Of a stretch of DNA of 64,000 bases, positions 29,574 through 41,914 are shown one piece after another; positions within the stretch are counted from its first letter, which is position 1, and the number at the start of each line of letters is the position of its first letter. Position numbers and translations under genes: made by a program. The notes under the pieces were generated by a model. The model did not search any database, was not told the origin of the DNA, and saw only the letters and a program-made list of their open reading frames with translations. The stretch comes from Gigaspora rosea (taxonomy: Eukaryota; Glomeromycota; Glomeromycetes; Diversisporales; Gigasporaceae), in NCBI GenBank assembly GCA_003550325.1, contig QKWP01000519.1, positions 78,610-142,609 of the forward strand, in the 5' to 3' direction.

Positions 29574-30942
29574 GTAGAGGGTACAATTTTAAAATTATAT
29601 ATAAACTTAATAGTAAATTTTTTTTATATTTAAATAACCTAATTTTAATTCTTAAAAAAAGCTTGTAGAGCAGGTTTTTCTAATTCTAATAATAGTATAA
29701 AACTATCTTATAAATTTGTATAAATAGCAATCAGAATTTGTAATTTTGTGTAATCCAAACAATTTTGGCTAATTCAAAAAACTTTGTAATATATACAAGT
29801 ATATTTTTTTTAAAATATAATAGTTCAAAATTTTATTGTAATAAATAAATAAATTGTTAATATATATGTACATATACCTACTATATACCTGCATCATATG
29901 ACCTATATAGATTACTACCAAAATTCAAGATTAGGTGTAATATTATACAATCAAAAAAATTTAAAACAAATGTTTGTTTTGACAAAAATTACTTATTTCA
30001 CAAAAAATTGTATACTAAACCACCTTCTGTGCATTAATAAAAAGATTTTGTTGAGTGATTTTACTATATAATGTCTAAACCCAAACTCTAACATAGTTTT
30101 TATTCTAACTTTAACTTAATATAAACAATATTAGCATTACTATTTTTGTATATAATTAAAATAATATGAACAAAAAATTTAATATACCCTATGAGTATAT
30201 TTATATTAATTCTAAAAAAGATTTATTAGTAGCATATGTCAATTTTGCTTGAAATTTTTAGAATATCATATAAAACTATATAAAAATAATCTATATACTC
30301 TCTACTCTTAATTAATCAATTAATTAACCAATTAATTATTTTTAGCAATTAATTGATTAGTTAACTATTTAATTATTAATTAATAAATTAGTCACTATTA
30401 TAAAAACTATTTAGTTAATATACCAAATAGTGACATTAAAGAATTCGTTTAATAGTGATTGTATTCATATTTTATTGCATGCTCTTTTAAACAGAACCAT
30501 CTTAAAGATGCATTTTTATGTGCTTTAGCTATTAATTTGAATTGATTATTAATGAAATTATCTGAAAACTATTTATGAAACTATATGTTTTTGAAAATAA
30601 ACTATCCTTTTGACCAAAAAGTTATACAAAAAAAATATGGAAGTAGTTTATTTTTGAATTGTAAAATTTTTGAAAAATTAAAAATTTTACTAATAAAAAA
30701 TTGTCCAAATGCTACCAAATTTTTGGTATAAGTATATTTTGATATTCTAAACAACTTTATATAATGATACTTTTTAAGTTTACTTAGTGAAATATAAACT
30801 TTTATATATAGTAATTGCTAGTGATTTTTTAAAAATTTTGAAAAAATGTGGAGATAGATTCTTTTGGAGGTTGCTTATTTTTGGCAATATATAGTATTAA
30901 AACTCTATAATTTTATATTCAATAATATTTTAAGTCCATTTA
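29574..30942. other. AT-rich non-coding stretch
   Basis: No convincing gene. It holds short A and T runs, a second ATTAATTGATTAG cluster (30308-30380) and a block at about 29930-30040 related to sequence near 57530-57660. Short open frames are chance. Confidence 0.6.
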
Positions 30943-31975
30943 TTTTTTATTTTTTTTTTTTTGTGTTAAAGTTCCCGCTTTGGATGAGAGTTTATTTAAT
31001 CAAGCCTATGGATCAAGGGCACCTCTTTGGGCGCACCCACAATTGAGTTACATTGAATGAGAGTACAACTAGCCACACATACAACTTTTGGTTGTCTAAT
31101 TTAAGTAGTCCGGCCGAAGGTTCTACACTAGTTGCCATACCTACAACCCAACTAGGGGATTGCCTATTTAAACCCTCTGGTCCAACGCTTCGCATGTCAA
31201 TCCTACTTGTGATCACCGGTACAGCCCTCCGATATATTAGTCAGTCAAAGACAGTCCCGGATGCTACCTACATCCCCTTAGGACTAATTTATCCTCGCGG
31301 GTAAACTTGGTAGAGCAGTCCCTGTCCCACACAGGTATTACCTACACTTCGGTAACTTACACACTCACCGAGGCAAGCAACTTGCAGTCAGGGGGTACCT
31401 AACCGTTACCATTACCTACTTTTGCCCTTGTAAGGTTCACACTGACCCCGGTACCCACTATTACTTTCCTACCGGTCCATCACCGGGTGCCCAAAACTTC
31501 CAAACCAGTTGGCCCGGAAGGGTTGATCTACCTAGCATTAGGTGCTACTATGGTTTTTCTTCCCCTGGTACCTAATTCCAGAACATAGGTCCTTTTCCTC
31601 CGGTACAACTCTGGCGGCCAGGTTGGTGGACCCTCTCCTCCGAAGGTCATATCGTCCAGTTCTCCAGCTCCGGTTTCCGATATTCCGGTTCTGGTAGCAC
31701 CGTCGAAGATCGTTGCTACCTCCTTACTCAGGACTTTCCAAATGGGTTTCCATTTTCCCGGTTCCTTGGATTTGTCTGTCACCGGACACAACTTCGCCCG
31801 AAAGCTCCCATTCGAGATGGTAACCAAGGACTACAGGTAATATACCCAACCGATCGACAGGAAACGGTTACCATAACACAGATCTATTTTTCCAAAGCGT
31901 TGCCAGTGGGATTTGAACCCTAGACCTGCCACTTGGGGGTGACAACTTACCAACTTCCCTAAGTCGCCACACCCT
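30943..31975 (-). mobile_element. Full-length long tRNA-headed retroposon (minus strand)
   Basis: TATTTTAAGTCCATTTA (17 bp) is duplicated exactly at 30926-30942 and 31976-31992. On the minus strand the element starts AAGGGTGTGGCGACTTAGGG, has a B-box-like GGGTTCAAATCCC within the first 80 bases, and ends in a T run on the plus strand (its poly(A) tail, about 30943-30961). It is less AT-rich than its flanks and has no long open frame; the 99-codon frame inside is not conserved in other copies. Its 1033-bp length is large for a SINE. Confidence 0.85.
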
Positions 31976-32027
31976 TATTTTAAGTCCATTTATACTTGTA
32001 TACAAAACTAGTTAAAAATATCAAAAA

Positions 32028-32363
32028 TAGGGATGTACTAGTCCAGCCTGGTCTGTCCCGGTCCTAGTAGACTGTTATCATAGTATTTTTAGTTCTGGTC
32101 CTAGTCCGTTTGCAGTCCCAAAACAGTTCTTAATAAATAAATTTTATTGGTCATAAATAATGTAATTACTTACTGTCAGATCTAAACAAACATCATATGA
32201 TCTGTATTATATCTGATTAAGCAATTTGATTGGGTAATATGAATATCACAGTTTGTTTAAAAGGACCAGTTTAGGACCAGTTCCAAACCAGGACTGATAA
32301 GACTGTGAGACCGTTAAAGAGACTATTCCTGGACTGGTCTTTTTCAGAACTGGTGCATCTTTA
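32028..32363. mobile_element. hAT-type MITE (TAGGGATG family), copy 1
   Basis: The ends TAGGGATGTACTAGT and, reversed, TAAAGATGCACCAGT are inverted. ATCAAAAA and GTCAAAAA flank it (one difference). The inside has GGTCCTAG/GGACCAG blocks. A relative lies at 37370-37708. Confidence 0.75.
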
Positions 32364-33037
32364 GTCAAAAAGAAATCAATTAGATCTATATATACTACCA
32401 CAATTGTTTTTTGAAAAATGCCTATTTTGGGTTTTCAAAAATAAATTAAAATTTTTTATAAAAAAGAGCAGATAAATTTATATATTTGTGTTTCTTTATA
32501 ATTTTTGTTTATACAAAAAAAGCATCAAAAAATTTGGGTTTTAAGTAAAATAAATCAAGAACAATTTTAGAAAAAAATTTTGATTTTGGTCCAGTATTTA
32601 AAATTCAGATCCAAAATTACTTGCACGAATGCAAGTAATATACAGGTTTTAGAAGGGCCCCTGAATAGACTATAAAAAACGTTCATCGTGATAATTAATG
32701 TGATATTTACTATGTTTACTAGTATTAAAATGTCAAAATTGTATGGTTACACTTATGTTTTTTAGGAAATTGTATTATTAAGTGTACAACCAAAGGTGAT
32801 ATAAAAAAATAATGTGATATAAATGTATTCAGGATCCTGTTTTAGATACACAAATAATTAATTGCTTGCATATGTATGCATATAAAAAAAATTTTTACTT
32901 GCACATATATACATGTAAAAAATTATTGAGATAGATAAATATAATAAAATTTTTAATTTACAAATTATTATATTTATAGTTATTATTTAACTAAAAGAAC
33001 TATCTCATCAACTAAATTGGTGCAGAATAAGAGGTTA

Positions 33038-33537
33038 GGGAATACCATTTATTATGTGATTTTTACCATAGATACATGTAATGATTTGAACTGAGAAAAT
33101 TTTCCTTAATCGGTTAACTGAACTGAAATATTTGCTATCAACCGATTCAACCGAATAAGATTACTTCATGTTTACTTTTGGGAATTCTCGGACCTTTATT
33201 CAAATTTTTGTCTCGTCTACTAAGTTTATTCATTTCATTTTGGAACTTTTCGGAACCTTTGCTCTTTTATGATGTTAATTACATTATGTCAACCGATTCT
33301 CAATCGGTTGTACAGGTCAACCGATTAAGCATTTACTCAACCGGTTACCCAAAATTTATTTAGTTCAGGTCAGTTACCCGATTATAGCCCAACCGGTTCA
33401 AATCACTAGATACATGGTCAGAGGTAGTGATCATGTCTATATATTATATTAATTAATTGGAATTAGATAAAGATCACACTATATATGGATAGGAGTTGCT
33501 ACTAAGTAAAAAATATTATGTGATTAATGGTATGCCC
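33038..33537. mobile_element. Harbinger-like MITE interrupted by a hAT-type MITE
   Basis: The outer ends GGGAATACCATTTATTATGT and ACATAATATTTTTTACTTAG (reverse of the right part, ending GGTATGCCC) match the outer element at 51028-53221. TTA precedes the left end. The 330-bp insertion at 33079-33408 splits it. Without the insert it is about 160 bp. Confidence 0.65.
33079..33408. mobile_element. hAT-type MITE with CCGGTT/CCGATT blocks
   Basis: The ends TAATGATTTGAAC and, reversed, TAGTGATTTGAAC are inverted. GATACATG is duplicated exactly at 33071-33078 and 33409-33416. The undisturbed version of this target is found at about 51822-51829 in the sister copy. Confidence 0.82.
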
Positions 33538-34003
33538 TTTAATTATTAACTAAATTAATACAAATACAGTTGTCCTCCTAAATAATTACCTCTTATATGG
33601 AGTGATATTTATTAAAACAGTCCTTTTTTACATATATTTTATTTTGAGATAATTGAGTTTAATCATTTGTTTTGATTTTCGGACTGATCCGGGATTAATT
33701 AAATTTCACAATTTTAATTGGTTATATGTATTGGCCTTACGCGGCCTTGTGTAATTTTTTTTTCACAATTATCTTGATTTTTTATTATGCAAATCAATCT
33801 TCATTTATAATTGAAAAATATTGATCATATCAAAATTTATATAAATCTAATGAAAACTCATTTTTCAAAAAATTGCAAAAAAGGGCTATTTTAATAAATA
33901 ACACCCCATATAGCCACAAACTCTATATAATTATTGATATCATTTATTTATATTAAAAACACCTTCATATAGTCACAATTATATTATAATTATGAGAGTT
34001 ATC

Positions 34004-34323
34004 ATTTATCGCCAGTGCAATGTATCGCCACCTCTGATCGACCAATTGGAATGCAGAACAGGTGTAACATGAAACTGAAGCAAAACAAACTTTTTTAAAG
34101 AATCACTTTTAACTTAAAATTTTGACTAAGAAACTACACTTTTTTTTGACAAAAAAAATTCCTTGCGAAATTTTGGGTTAGGAGGGCCTTCTAACTCTTG
34201 CCTGCCAAACTCTAACCCTAATCGTAACACAGGCGCTATTTGGTTTGTTTTGATTAATGTAAAATCAAAACAAACAAAATGATTGGTCGATCAGGAGTAG
34301 CGATGAATCGCACTAGCGATAAA
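34004..34323. mobile_element. TIR element with ATTTATCGC ends
   Basis: The left end ATTTATCGCCAGTGCAATGT and the reversed right end ATTTATCGCTAGTGCGATTC are inverted, continuing to CTGATCGACCAAT. No clear target duplication. A diverged relative lies at about 57475-57790 and others near 29930 and 62330. Confidence 0.65.
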
Positions 34324-34499
34324 TGTTAAAAATCTATAATTATTATTGTTTTAGAATTTTTTATCTAAATTTAATAATAAAATTACTTTTTTACAATCAT
34401 ATTTATATATAAAAATAGATAGTTTCTATATAAAAAAGTTGCAATTTTAATAATTAAATCAGCTTTTTGTAATAAAAAAATTGTTCAACAAGTTAAAAT

Positions 34500-35050
34500 A
34501 TAACTACTCTAAAATTTTCATACAAATCAGATAACTTCTTATTAGTATTGTTTTTATTTTACTTATCTACAAAAATAGCTAAAAAAACTTGTAATTTTTT
34601 TTGTAGAAACATAAAATAAAAAATATATTAATAAAATATTAATTAATTTATATAATAATTTTAAATAGGTATATTTTATTCTTCTGAACAACTTTCTTAT
34701 TGTATAAAACTCTAATTTGCTTAGTATTATTTTGTCTTTTTATATAGCAACAATCAAATGATTTATATAAAATTTTTTATAGTAAATTTTAAAAAAACTT
34801 TATATACAATTATGATTGTTGCTATTTATGAAAGTCAAAATAATATGATTTTATGAAAAAAAGTTGTTCAGAAGAACAAAATACATCTACTCTAAAATTT
34901 TATTTAAATAAACAGATATTTAATTAATATTGGGTTTTTTTTTATGTTTCTATAAAAAAAATTACAAATTTTTTTAGCTATTTTTATAGGTATATAAAAT
35001 AAAAAACGTATTAATAAAAATTATCTGATTTGTATAAAAAAAATAATAAC
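34500..35050. repeat. Long AT-rich palindrome centred near 34778
   Basis: ATACAAATCAGATAA on the left is mirrored by TTATCTGATTTGTAT on the right, and TTCTTCTGAACAACTTT by AAAGTTGTTCAGAAGAAC. The arms are about 260 bases. Non-coding foldback element. Confidence 0.7.
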
Positions 35051-35426
35051 TGATATTTTATTGATTATATTAAAGCTTCCAAAAAAACAAAATATAATTG
35101 CCAATTTTTTTTGTGTTTTAAATTTTTGTTGCACATTATTTTCTGTGCATAAAAATTTTAATTCTTGTTGCACATGATTTTTCTGTACAATCATTTAAAT
35201 TAATTTTAAATGCACACATGTGCATTTACTTATCTAGTTTTTATATACAAAAAAATGTACTTGCATATATGCATCTTGTGGAAGCCAATTTTAAATACTA
35301 TTTGGGTCCCAAAATCCAAAATAATTTTATCAGGATGTATAATTAGATTTATACTTTGTAAACAAGTTATTGTTTTTAAAACAGAATTTACTATATATAA
35401 AAATTTTTTTCTATTAAATAAATAAA

Positions 35427-35625
35427 CAAAGTCACTCTCGTTATAGTGAAGTGATCCATTCCATTAATAAAAATTTTTAAAAAATTCATTATATAGAGAG
35501 TTATATTTATAAATTTACTATATTGAGAGAATTTTATATAAGCTGACTTTAAGCTTAACTTCATTATATCAAGATTTTAATTAGTCATCACTATATCGAG
35601 AGTTCACTATAACAAGAGTGACTTG
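35427..35625. mobile_element. MITE with GTCACTCTCGTTATAGTGAA ends
   Basis: The left end CAAAGTCACTCTCGTTATAG and the reversed right end CAAGTCACTCTTGTTATAG are inverted. The ends resemble Tc1/pogo-type termini, but a clean TA pair on both sides is not present, so the class is uncertain. Confidence 0.6.
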
Positions 35626-35823
35626 TAGTTGTAAATCCTAATATAAATAAACCTCAAAAAATTTTATTGATATTTTATACTAAAATAAAATTTGATAAAG
35701 AAAAAGGTTCAAAAAAAATTGTATATTTGTATAAGGGAGTATCTATAAATAATGTTATACAAGAGAGTGAAGTCAGATAAATTATAATTTTTTTTCTGAT
35801 AAGTAGAGGGGTTAAAAAATATA

Positions 35824-36028
35824 CAGTTAGCCCTCTCTAATCGGAACTGCTGGGACTGCTTTTTTTTTACTATATAAAAATTTGAAAAAGTTCAGTTTTC
35901 AAAAAGTTATATATGGCTTATTAGAACTTTATAATAAAATTTACAAATGTTCTAGGAGATTTTGTTTGGTTTAGAGAGAGTTTAATAGTGTTCAGTTTAG
36001 AGAGGTTCGGATTAGAGAGAGGCAACTG
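35824..36028. mobile_element. pogo/Tigger-type MITE, 205 bp
   Basis: The ends CAGTTAGCCCTCTCTAATCG and, reversed, CAGTTGCCTCTCTCTAATCC are inverted and flanked by TA on both sides. The CAGT start is shared with the Tigger element at 18050, but the inner sequence is not, so it may use a different transposase. Confidence 0.78.
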
Positions 36029-36219
36029 TAATATAATTTTTTTAGAAAAGTTTGTTTAAATTCTGACCCAGAGGTCCAAATTTAATGATTTTGATACCAT
36101 TCAATTCATTTTAGTAAAAGGAGTTGAATGGTACCAATTTCATTTTATTTGGATCACTAGATTAGAAGTTATTAGCAAAATACTATTGGTTATATCTTTT
36201 TTATAAAATTACTATATAA

Positions 36220-36380
36220 AGGCACTGATATTTATTAGATAATATTTTAGGGAGTAAGGAGTCAAGCCAAATCTTATCTTATATAAAAATTTTAGCCAAT
36301 TAAATTTGACGAAAATATTATCTGAGGTGGGAGTAAGCCTTTATAGTAAATGGATATTAGGTAATAAAATATCAGCACCC
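36220..36380. mobile_element. PIF/Harbinger-like MITE, copy 2
   Basis: The ends AGGCACTGATATTTATTA and TAATAAAATATCAGCACCC are inverted, flanked by TAA on both sides. It has the same internal TTACTATA/TGGATATTA blocks as the other copies. Confidence 0.72.
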
Positions 36381-36386
36381 TAAGGG

Positions 36387-37288
36387 GGCTTCTAGAAATT
36401 GCACAATATTTTGTTACTAATAAATTTCAAAATTTTACCCACTTACCCACACCTGATACCCTATTAGCCAATTAAATTTTATATTTTTTAAAATTTATTC
36501 ATATGTTTCAAATTATGAAATTAATAATAACTATCGCTCTACTGGACCAATTTAGATGATTTAACTACCAAAATGTTCGCTTACTGTGATGATTCTAAAA
36601 AATTCAAAATTGTTAAAATCTAATCACAGAATCCCAAGATTATTCAACTTTTGTGTAATTTTAATAGTAATTTTTAGAATCACTAAATAAATTTCTTTAA
36701 TATTGAATAACCTTTGATCTACTAGCCCATTTAAATGATTTAACTACCAAAATGTTTGTCTCAGTGAGACGATTCTATCAAGTTCAAAATTGCTAAATTC
36801 TAATTACAGAATTCCAAGATCAATAAAGATTTTATTGTTTGTCTAACAATACAAATCTTTATCAAGCTTGGAATTCTGTGATTAGAATTTAGCAATTTTT
36901 TTTGGGCTTGTTAGAACTGTCTTACTGAGATAAATATTTTGGTAGTTAAATCATCCAAAACAGACCAGTAGATCAAAAGTTATTCAATATTAATGAAATT
37001 TACTTAGTGATTCTAAAAAATCACTATTAAATTACACAAAAGTTAAATTATCTCGGGACTCTGTGATTAGATTTTAAAAATTTTGGGCTTGTTAGAATCA
37101 ACTTAGTGAGATGAACATTTTGATAGTTAAATCATCTAAATTTGGTTTAGTAAAACAATAGTTATTAATAATTTTATAACTTTATACTTTTAGCCAGAAT
37201 TATAAAAATTTGATTAGAATTATAATTATAACCTGATATTTTTGGAACCCACCCACCTACCAAAAAATTATGTAATTTCTAGAAGCCT
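36387..37288. repeat. Foldback element with complete ends, centred near 36845
   Basis: The left end GCTTCTAGAAATTGCACAAT and the right end TTATGTAATTTCTAGAAGCC are inverted. The arms contain the ACTACCAAAATGTT and GAGACGATTCTA blocks and a TTTATTGTTTGTCTAACAAT centre. It is the best-bounded member of the foldback family in the window. Confidence 0.7.
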
Positions 37289-37369
37289 TCTAACCAATAG
37301 TTTTTTGTGAATATCTTGTAATCTAGTGATTCAAATTATATAATTTGGTATTATTAGATTTGTCTTACC

Positions 37370-37708
37370 TAGGGATGCATCAGTTCTAAAAAAGACTGGT
37401 TCAAGACCGGTTCCGAACTAGGACTAATAAGGACCGTGGGGCTATTAAAGGAATGGTTCTTGGACCAGTTCTTGTAAACATAACTGTAATGTTTGTATTA
37501 TCTAATCAAAATTTTTGATCAAGTGTAACATAGATCATATGATATTTGTTTACATTTAACAGTAAATAATTACGTCAATTTGGGCCAATAAAATCTTATG
37601 CATTAAGATTGACATAATCATTTAAAGACTATTATAAGATTGAAGGACTGAACCAAACCAGACCATTAACAGTCCTCTTAGGAACTGAACTGGACTAATG
37701 CATTTTTA
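37370..37708. mobile_element. hAT-type MITE (TAGGGATG family), copy 2
   Basis: It starts TAGGGATGCATCAGTTCTAA and ends GACTAATGCATTTTTA. The flanks GTCTTACC and GTCTTAGG match at six of eight bases. The inside shares GGACCAGTTCTTG-like blocks with 32028-32363. Confidence 0.65.
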
Positions 37709-38554
37709 GTCTTAGGGCAGTGTCATTAATCACCTGATTATTTTTTATCAGAGGCCTACCCCCCTCCCTCTTCCTCAATATATAAATAGTCAGGTTCTTA
37801 TATATAATTTCAACTTTTTTTACCCCCCTCCCCCCCTAAAAAATCACCTGATTTTTGTTACTCCCCTTATCAAAATAAATTAAATAGTACCAAAATTATC
37901 TAAATCGGATTACTATATTACAAGATATTCAAGTTTTTGTAAAATTATATATATAAATATACAGATTTTGAAAATTTTTTTATCTATAGTGCAAAAAGCC
38001 TATACTAGACAATAAAATAGTATAATTTTAAACTACATCAACTTTTTGTAGAGACAATGTTTTTAAAAGATATTTGACAAATTTGTAGAGCTTATTATAA
38101 TAAACAAAGTTACTAATCAGATTTTTAAAATGTTGTCTTTATAAAAAGTTATAATATTTTAAAGTTAGTTAAAATTGAAACACATGGTAATTATATATAA
38201 AACAATAGTAATCTTTAAAATACATTAACTTTTTATAGAGAAGGTTTTTCAAAAAAATATTTGGCAAATTTATAGAACTAATATTGCTCTACAAAGTTAA
38301 TAGTTAGTTTTTTAAAAAACCTGATTTAAAAATTAAAACATATTGAGTATAGGATTCTTGACTATAGTCTAGAAAAAGAGGTCAAGAGCTACTATGTAAA
38401 GATATAATGTTATTTATAGATGCCCCCTAATTGATAATCAACTAATCAATTAATCAACTAATTAAACAGAATACTGACTAGAGTTATACCCTAATGGCTT
38501 GGTGATTGGATTTGAACCTTTTTTATTTAGATTCTTTTTTGTTAAAATTATTAT

Positions 38555-39565
38555 AATATAAATAACTTTTAATCTACTGGACCAAATTTGATGATTCAAC
38601 TACCAAAATGATCCTCTCAACGAGAGGATTCTAGTGAGCCCAAAATCGTTAAAATCCAATCACAGAATCTTGTGTTCAGAATAGATTTGTGTTACTATAA
38701 AAGTTCTATAATTTATTAAATAATTATACCCCATTAATAGTAACACAAATTTATTTCGATCTTAGGATCCTGTGATTGGATTTTAACAATTTTGGGCTTG
38801 TTAGTTCCTCTCATTAAGAGGATCATTTTGGTAGTAAAATCATTGAAATTGGCCCAGTAGATCATAAGTTATTAACAATTAAAAATTAATATTTAATTGT
38901 TAATAAATTCTGACCTACTGGGCCAATTTTGATGATTTTACTACCAAAATGATCCTCTCAATGAGAGGATTCTAGCAGGACCCCAAAATATACATAGATA
39001 GGTCAGGTTAATTATAGGATTACTAAAAAAAGAAAGATCTGCAGAAAAAACTTCAAAAATAAGCAAAAAAATTACTATAAATAGAAAAGATCTGTATAAA
39101 AAACCTCAAAAATAAGCAAACTCATACCTAACCTATCTATGTATATTTCGGGGTCCTATTCTAGCAAGCCCAAAATCATTAAAACCCAATCACAGGATCC
39201 TAAGATCAAAATAAATTTGTATTACTATAAATAGATTATAATTATTTAATAAATTATAGAACTTTTATAGTAACACAAATCTATTTCGATTACAGGATCC
39301 TGTAATTAGATTTTAACAATTTTGGGCTCACTAGAATCCTCTCGTTGAGAGGATCATTTTGGTAGTTGAATTATCAAATTTGGTCTAGTAGATCAAAAGT
39401 TATTAATTATTAAAATATTATTAATAAATCTATAATTTTGGTCAAAAATAATTTTGCAACTTTGGCCGGAATTATGAAAATTTGGCCGGAATTACACCTG
39501 ATACTTCAGCTGACCCACCTACCCACCCAGAAATTAGCTGATTTCTGGAAGCTCCATTAATACTC
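38555..39565. repeat. Two adjoining foldback units carrying a nested MITE
   Basis: One palindrome is centred near 38720 and another near 39240. Both contain ACTACCAAAATGATCCTCTC and GAGAGGATTCTAG. The second is interrupted at 38977-39157 by a MITE. The right end TTAGCTGATTTCTGGAAGC resembles the family ends at 36387 and 53783. Confidence 0.65.
38977..39157. mobile_element. 181-bp MITE of the AGGACCCC family nested in a foldback
   Basis: The ends AGGACCCCAAAATATACATA and TATGTATATTTCGGGGTCCT are inverted, and ATTCTAGC is duplicated exactly at 38969-38976 and 39158-39165. It is nearly identical in layout to 14292-14470. Confidence 0.88.
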
Positions 39566-39925
39566 ACTTTTAAAAAAAGTTTAATAAATAAATCAAAACT
39601 CTTTATAATATACAAATTGCTATTTTATAAAAAATAGTTTTTTTTTTTAATATTAGGGGAGTATTAGGGGTGTAGCTCCTGCAGTGCTCCTGCCCCAAAC
39701 TTTATTAATACTTAAGTAGATTGACATTTGGTAGTGCCATAAATATATATATATATTATATACAAGTATTGAGACTAGGACTTTATGCTATAAACTTTTT
39801 ATCCACGGCTAAAACTCACCAGAGCCTTCTATATTCCTATAGTATTCCTATTTATATAGTTGACCTGGATTTGTACGTTACTTTTCAACTAACAATCAAC
39901 ATCCACATGTCCGCCACTTTAGGGC

Positions 39926-41065
39926 AGGACCCCAAAGAACTCTGATATAACTCAGATCCAGACTCAAAATTTTAATATAACTTTATATACTTAATTTTAT
40001 TAAAAGCTTTATACAAAATTATCATATAAGTTCAAATTTACTATAAATTATACAATTTCAGATCTGAGTACCAGTATGACATGTTAACCACCAAAGCCAA
40101 AAACATAATTACACAAAAAAAGTGACGAAGAGAAAATCAGAAACCTATCTAGAAAAAAAAGGGCGGTAATTATCCGTGTTCAAATTCAACAACAAAATTT
40201 TTAGTTCTAAAAATAAGCTACCCACACGATCGATGAACGTTGCTATATAGTAAAGTCTAAATTTTACTAAGTAAATCGATTAAAGTCGCATAAGTAACAT
40301 TATTTAGCAGATCAAAATACGCGTACCCTGAAAATTTCATACAAATTGGAGAACTTTTTATTATTTGACTTTTAATTTTTACGTTCAACGGTTTTTTTTT
40401 TATAAAAAAAAAACCGTTGAACGTAAAAATTAAAAGTCAAATAATAAAAAGTTCTCCGATTTGTATGAAATTTTCAGGGTACGCGTATTTTGATCTGCTG
40501 AACAATGTTACTTATGCGACTTTAATCGATTTGCTTAGTAAAATTTAGACTTTACTATGTAGCGACTATAATCGATTGACCAAAAATCGCTTTATAAGTT
40601 ACTCTCGATTTTTTTCTGCATATTTATTTATTGTTTATAACATATTTATTTATCGTCTACAGCATATTTATTTATTGTCTACAGCATATTTATTTATTTA
40701 TTTTACTTATTAAAGTTTTGTATTCAAAAATAAGCTACCCCTTTATTGTGCTTTAAATTACTTAAAATAGTGAATAAGCTACCCACGGTTTTTTTTTGTT
40801 AAAAATCGGCAAAAAAAGGTAGCTGCAACATACGGTATATATTGATTTATATCTACTTAAAAATTTTCCCGATGTATATATAGTATCATTATACAAAAAA
40901 AGATCGTACTTGTTATAAAGATCATCTTTGTTATACAAATAAACATCTAACTTTTCAAAAAATTACCAGTTGGTTATACAAATTTAAACATACGACATAT
41001 GGAAAAATTATATATAAGTCTATACAAAGCCAGATCTCAGTATTACATATATTCTTCGGGGTCCT
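39926..41065. mobile_element. Complete 1.14-kb AGGACCCC-family element containing a long palindrome
   Basis: The ends AGGACCCCAAAGAACTCTGA and, reversed, AGGACCCCGAAGAATATATG are inverted. TTTAGGGC (39918-39925) and TTTAGGGT (41066-41073) are 8-bp duplications with one difference. A near-perfect palindrome lies at 40236-40566. No transposase frame. The insertion hit the left boundary of the Harbinger-like MITE at 41070. Confidence 0.82.
40236..40566. repeat. Near-perfect palindrome, arms about 165 bases
   Basis: The arms meet at the A/T-run centre near 40401, flanked by ACGTTCAACGG and CCGTTGAACGT. Differences are very few, for example AATTGGAGAAC against GTTCTCCGATT. It would form a long hairpin in single-stranded DNA or RNA. 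Confidence 0.85.
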
Positions 41066-41069
41066 TTTA

Positions 41070-41233
41070 GGGTGCTAACATTTATTAGGTAATATTTTAG
41101 GGGGTAGGGGTCAAGCAAAACCTTACCTCATATAAAAAAATTATAGCCAATCAAATTTAGCTAAATATATTACCTGGGAGTGGAGGGTAAGCCTCTATAG
41201 TAAATGGATATTAAGTAATAAATGTCAGCGCCC
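41070..41233. mobile_element. PIF/Harbinger-like MITE, copy 3
   Basis: The ends GGGTGCTAACATTTATTAGG and AATAAATGTCAGCGCCC are inverted with TTA at 41067-41069 and 41234-41236. The left TTA is shared with the duplication of the neighbouring 1.14-kb element. Confidence 0.78.
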
Positions 41234-41371
41234 TTACCCATATTTCCTAATTCATCACTTCCAATTTGGTGTGTGTTGCCAGGTAGGGCACTTTATTCTT
41301 CCAAGTTGGTGTACCTGAAATCTGGTTATCCAGAAAATCCCTTACTAGCATACTTCTCGAAGGTTCGTATC

Positions 41372-41914
41372 CAGTGTTGGTATTTATTAGAATTGGAATA
41401 TTTATCCAATTGGAATTGGAACATTTGAACTAGTCCAAAATATTCCAATAAAAATTTGGACCGGGAGATTAGGGTCCATTAAAATTAGTCAATTAGAATT
41501 TCATCACGTGGCACAATTTTATTGGACAAAAATTAGTAATGTGAAATTTTGTGTGATACCAAGATAAACAAGACTGACAAACTGCATATTGATTATATAA
41601 ATTTGCCATTTGGTCTAAAATAAGAAAATATGGTATAAGAATATGTGGTTTTTTACCCATATTGATATTACTGTATTAATATGATTGAAGTAATGATACG
41701 TAAAAAATTTTTTTAAATATTTAAAATTGAATAAATTGAAATTGGACTGGAAATGAACTGAAATTGGACTATATCTAATAAATAAATAATAAAATTTGGA
41801 TATTGTCCAATGCCAATGGTCTCAATATGTATTGGAATTTTTTGGATTGGTCCGAATTCCAATAGTCCAATAATTTAATAAAATTTTATTGATCATTGTC
41901 CAATGCCAATACTG
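41372..41914. mobile_element. hAT-type MITE, 543 bp
   Basis: The ends CAGTGTTGGTATT and, reversed, CAGTATTGGCATT are hAT-like and inverted. TTCGTATC (41364-41371) and TTCATATC (41915-41922) flank it. It splits repeat R1. The inside is rich in TTGGAATT/AATTCCAA blocks. Confidence 0.82.

Noticed and set aside
31528..31827. 99-codon minus-strand frame inside the retroposon copy
   Set aside because: The frame is not kept in the copies at 51879, 54918 or 15742, so it is chance openness in a less AT-rich repeat.
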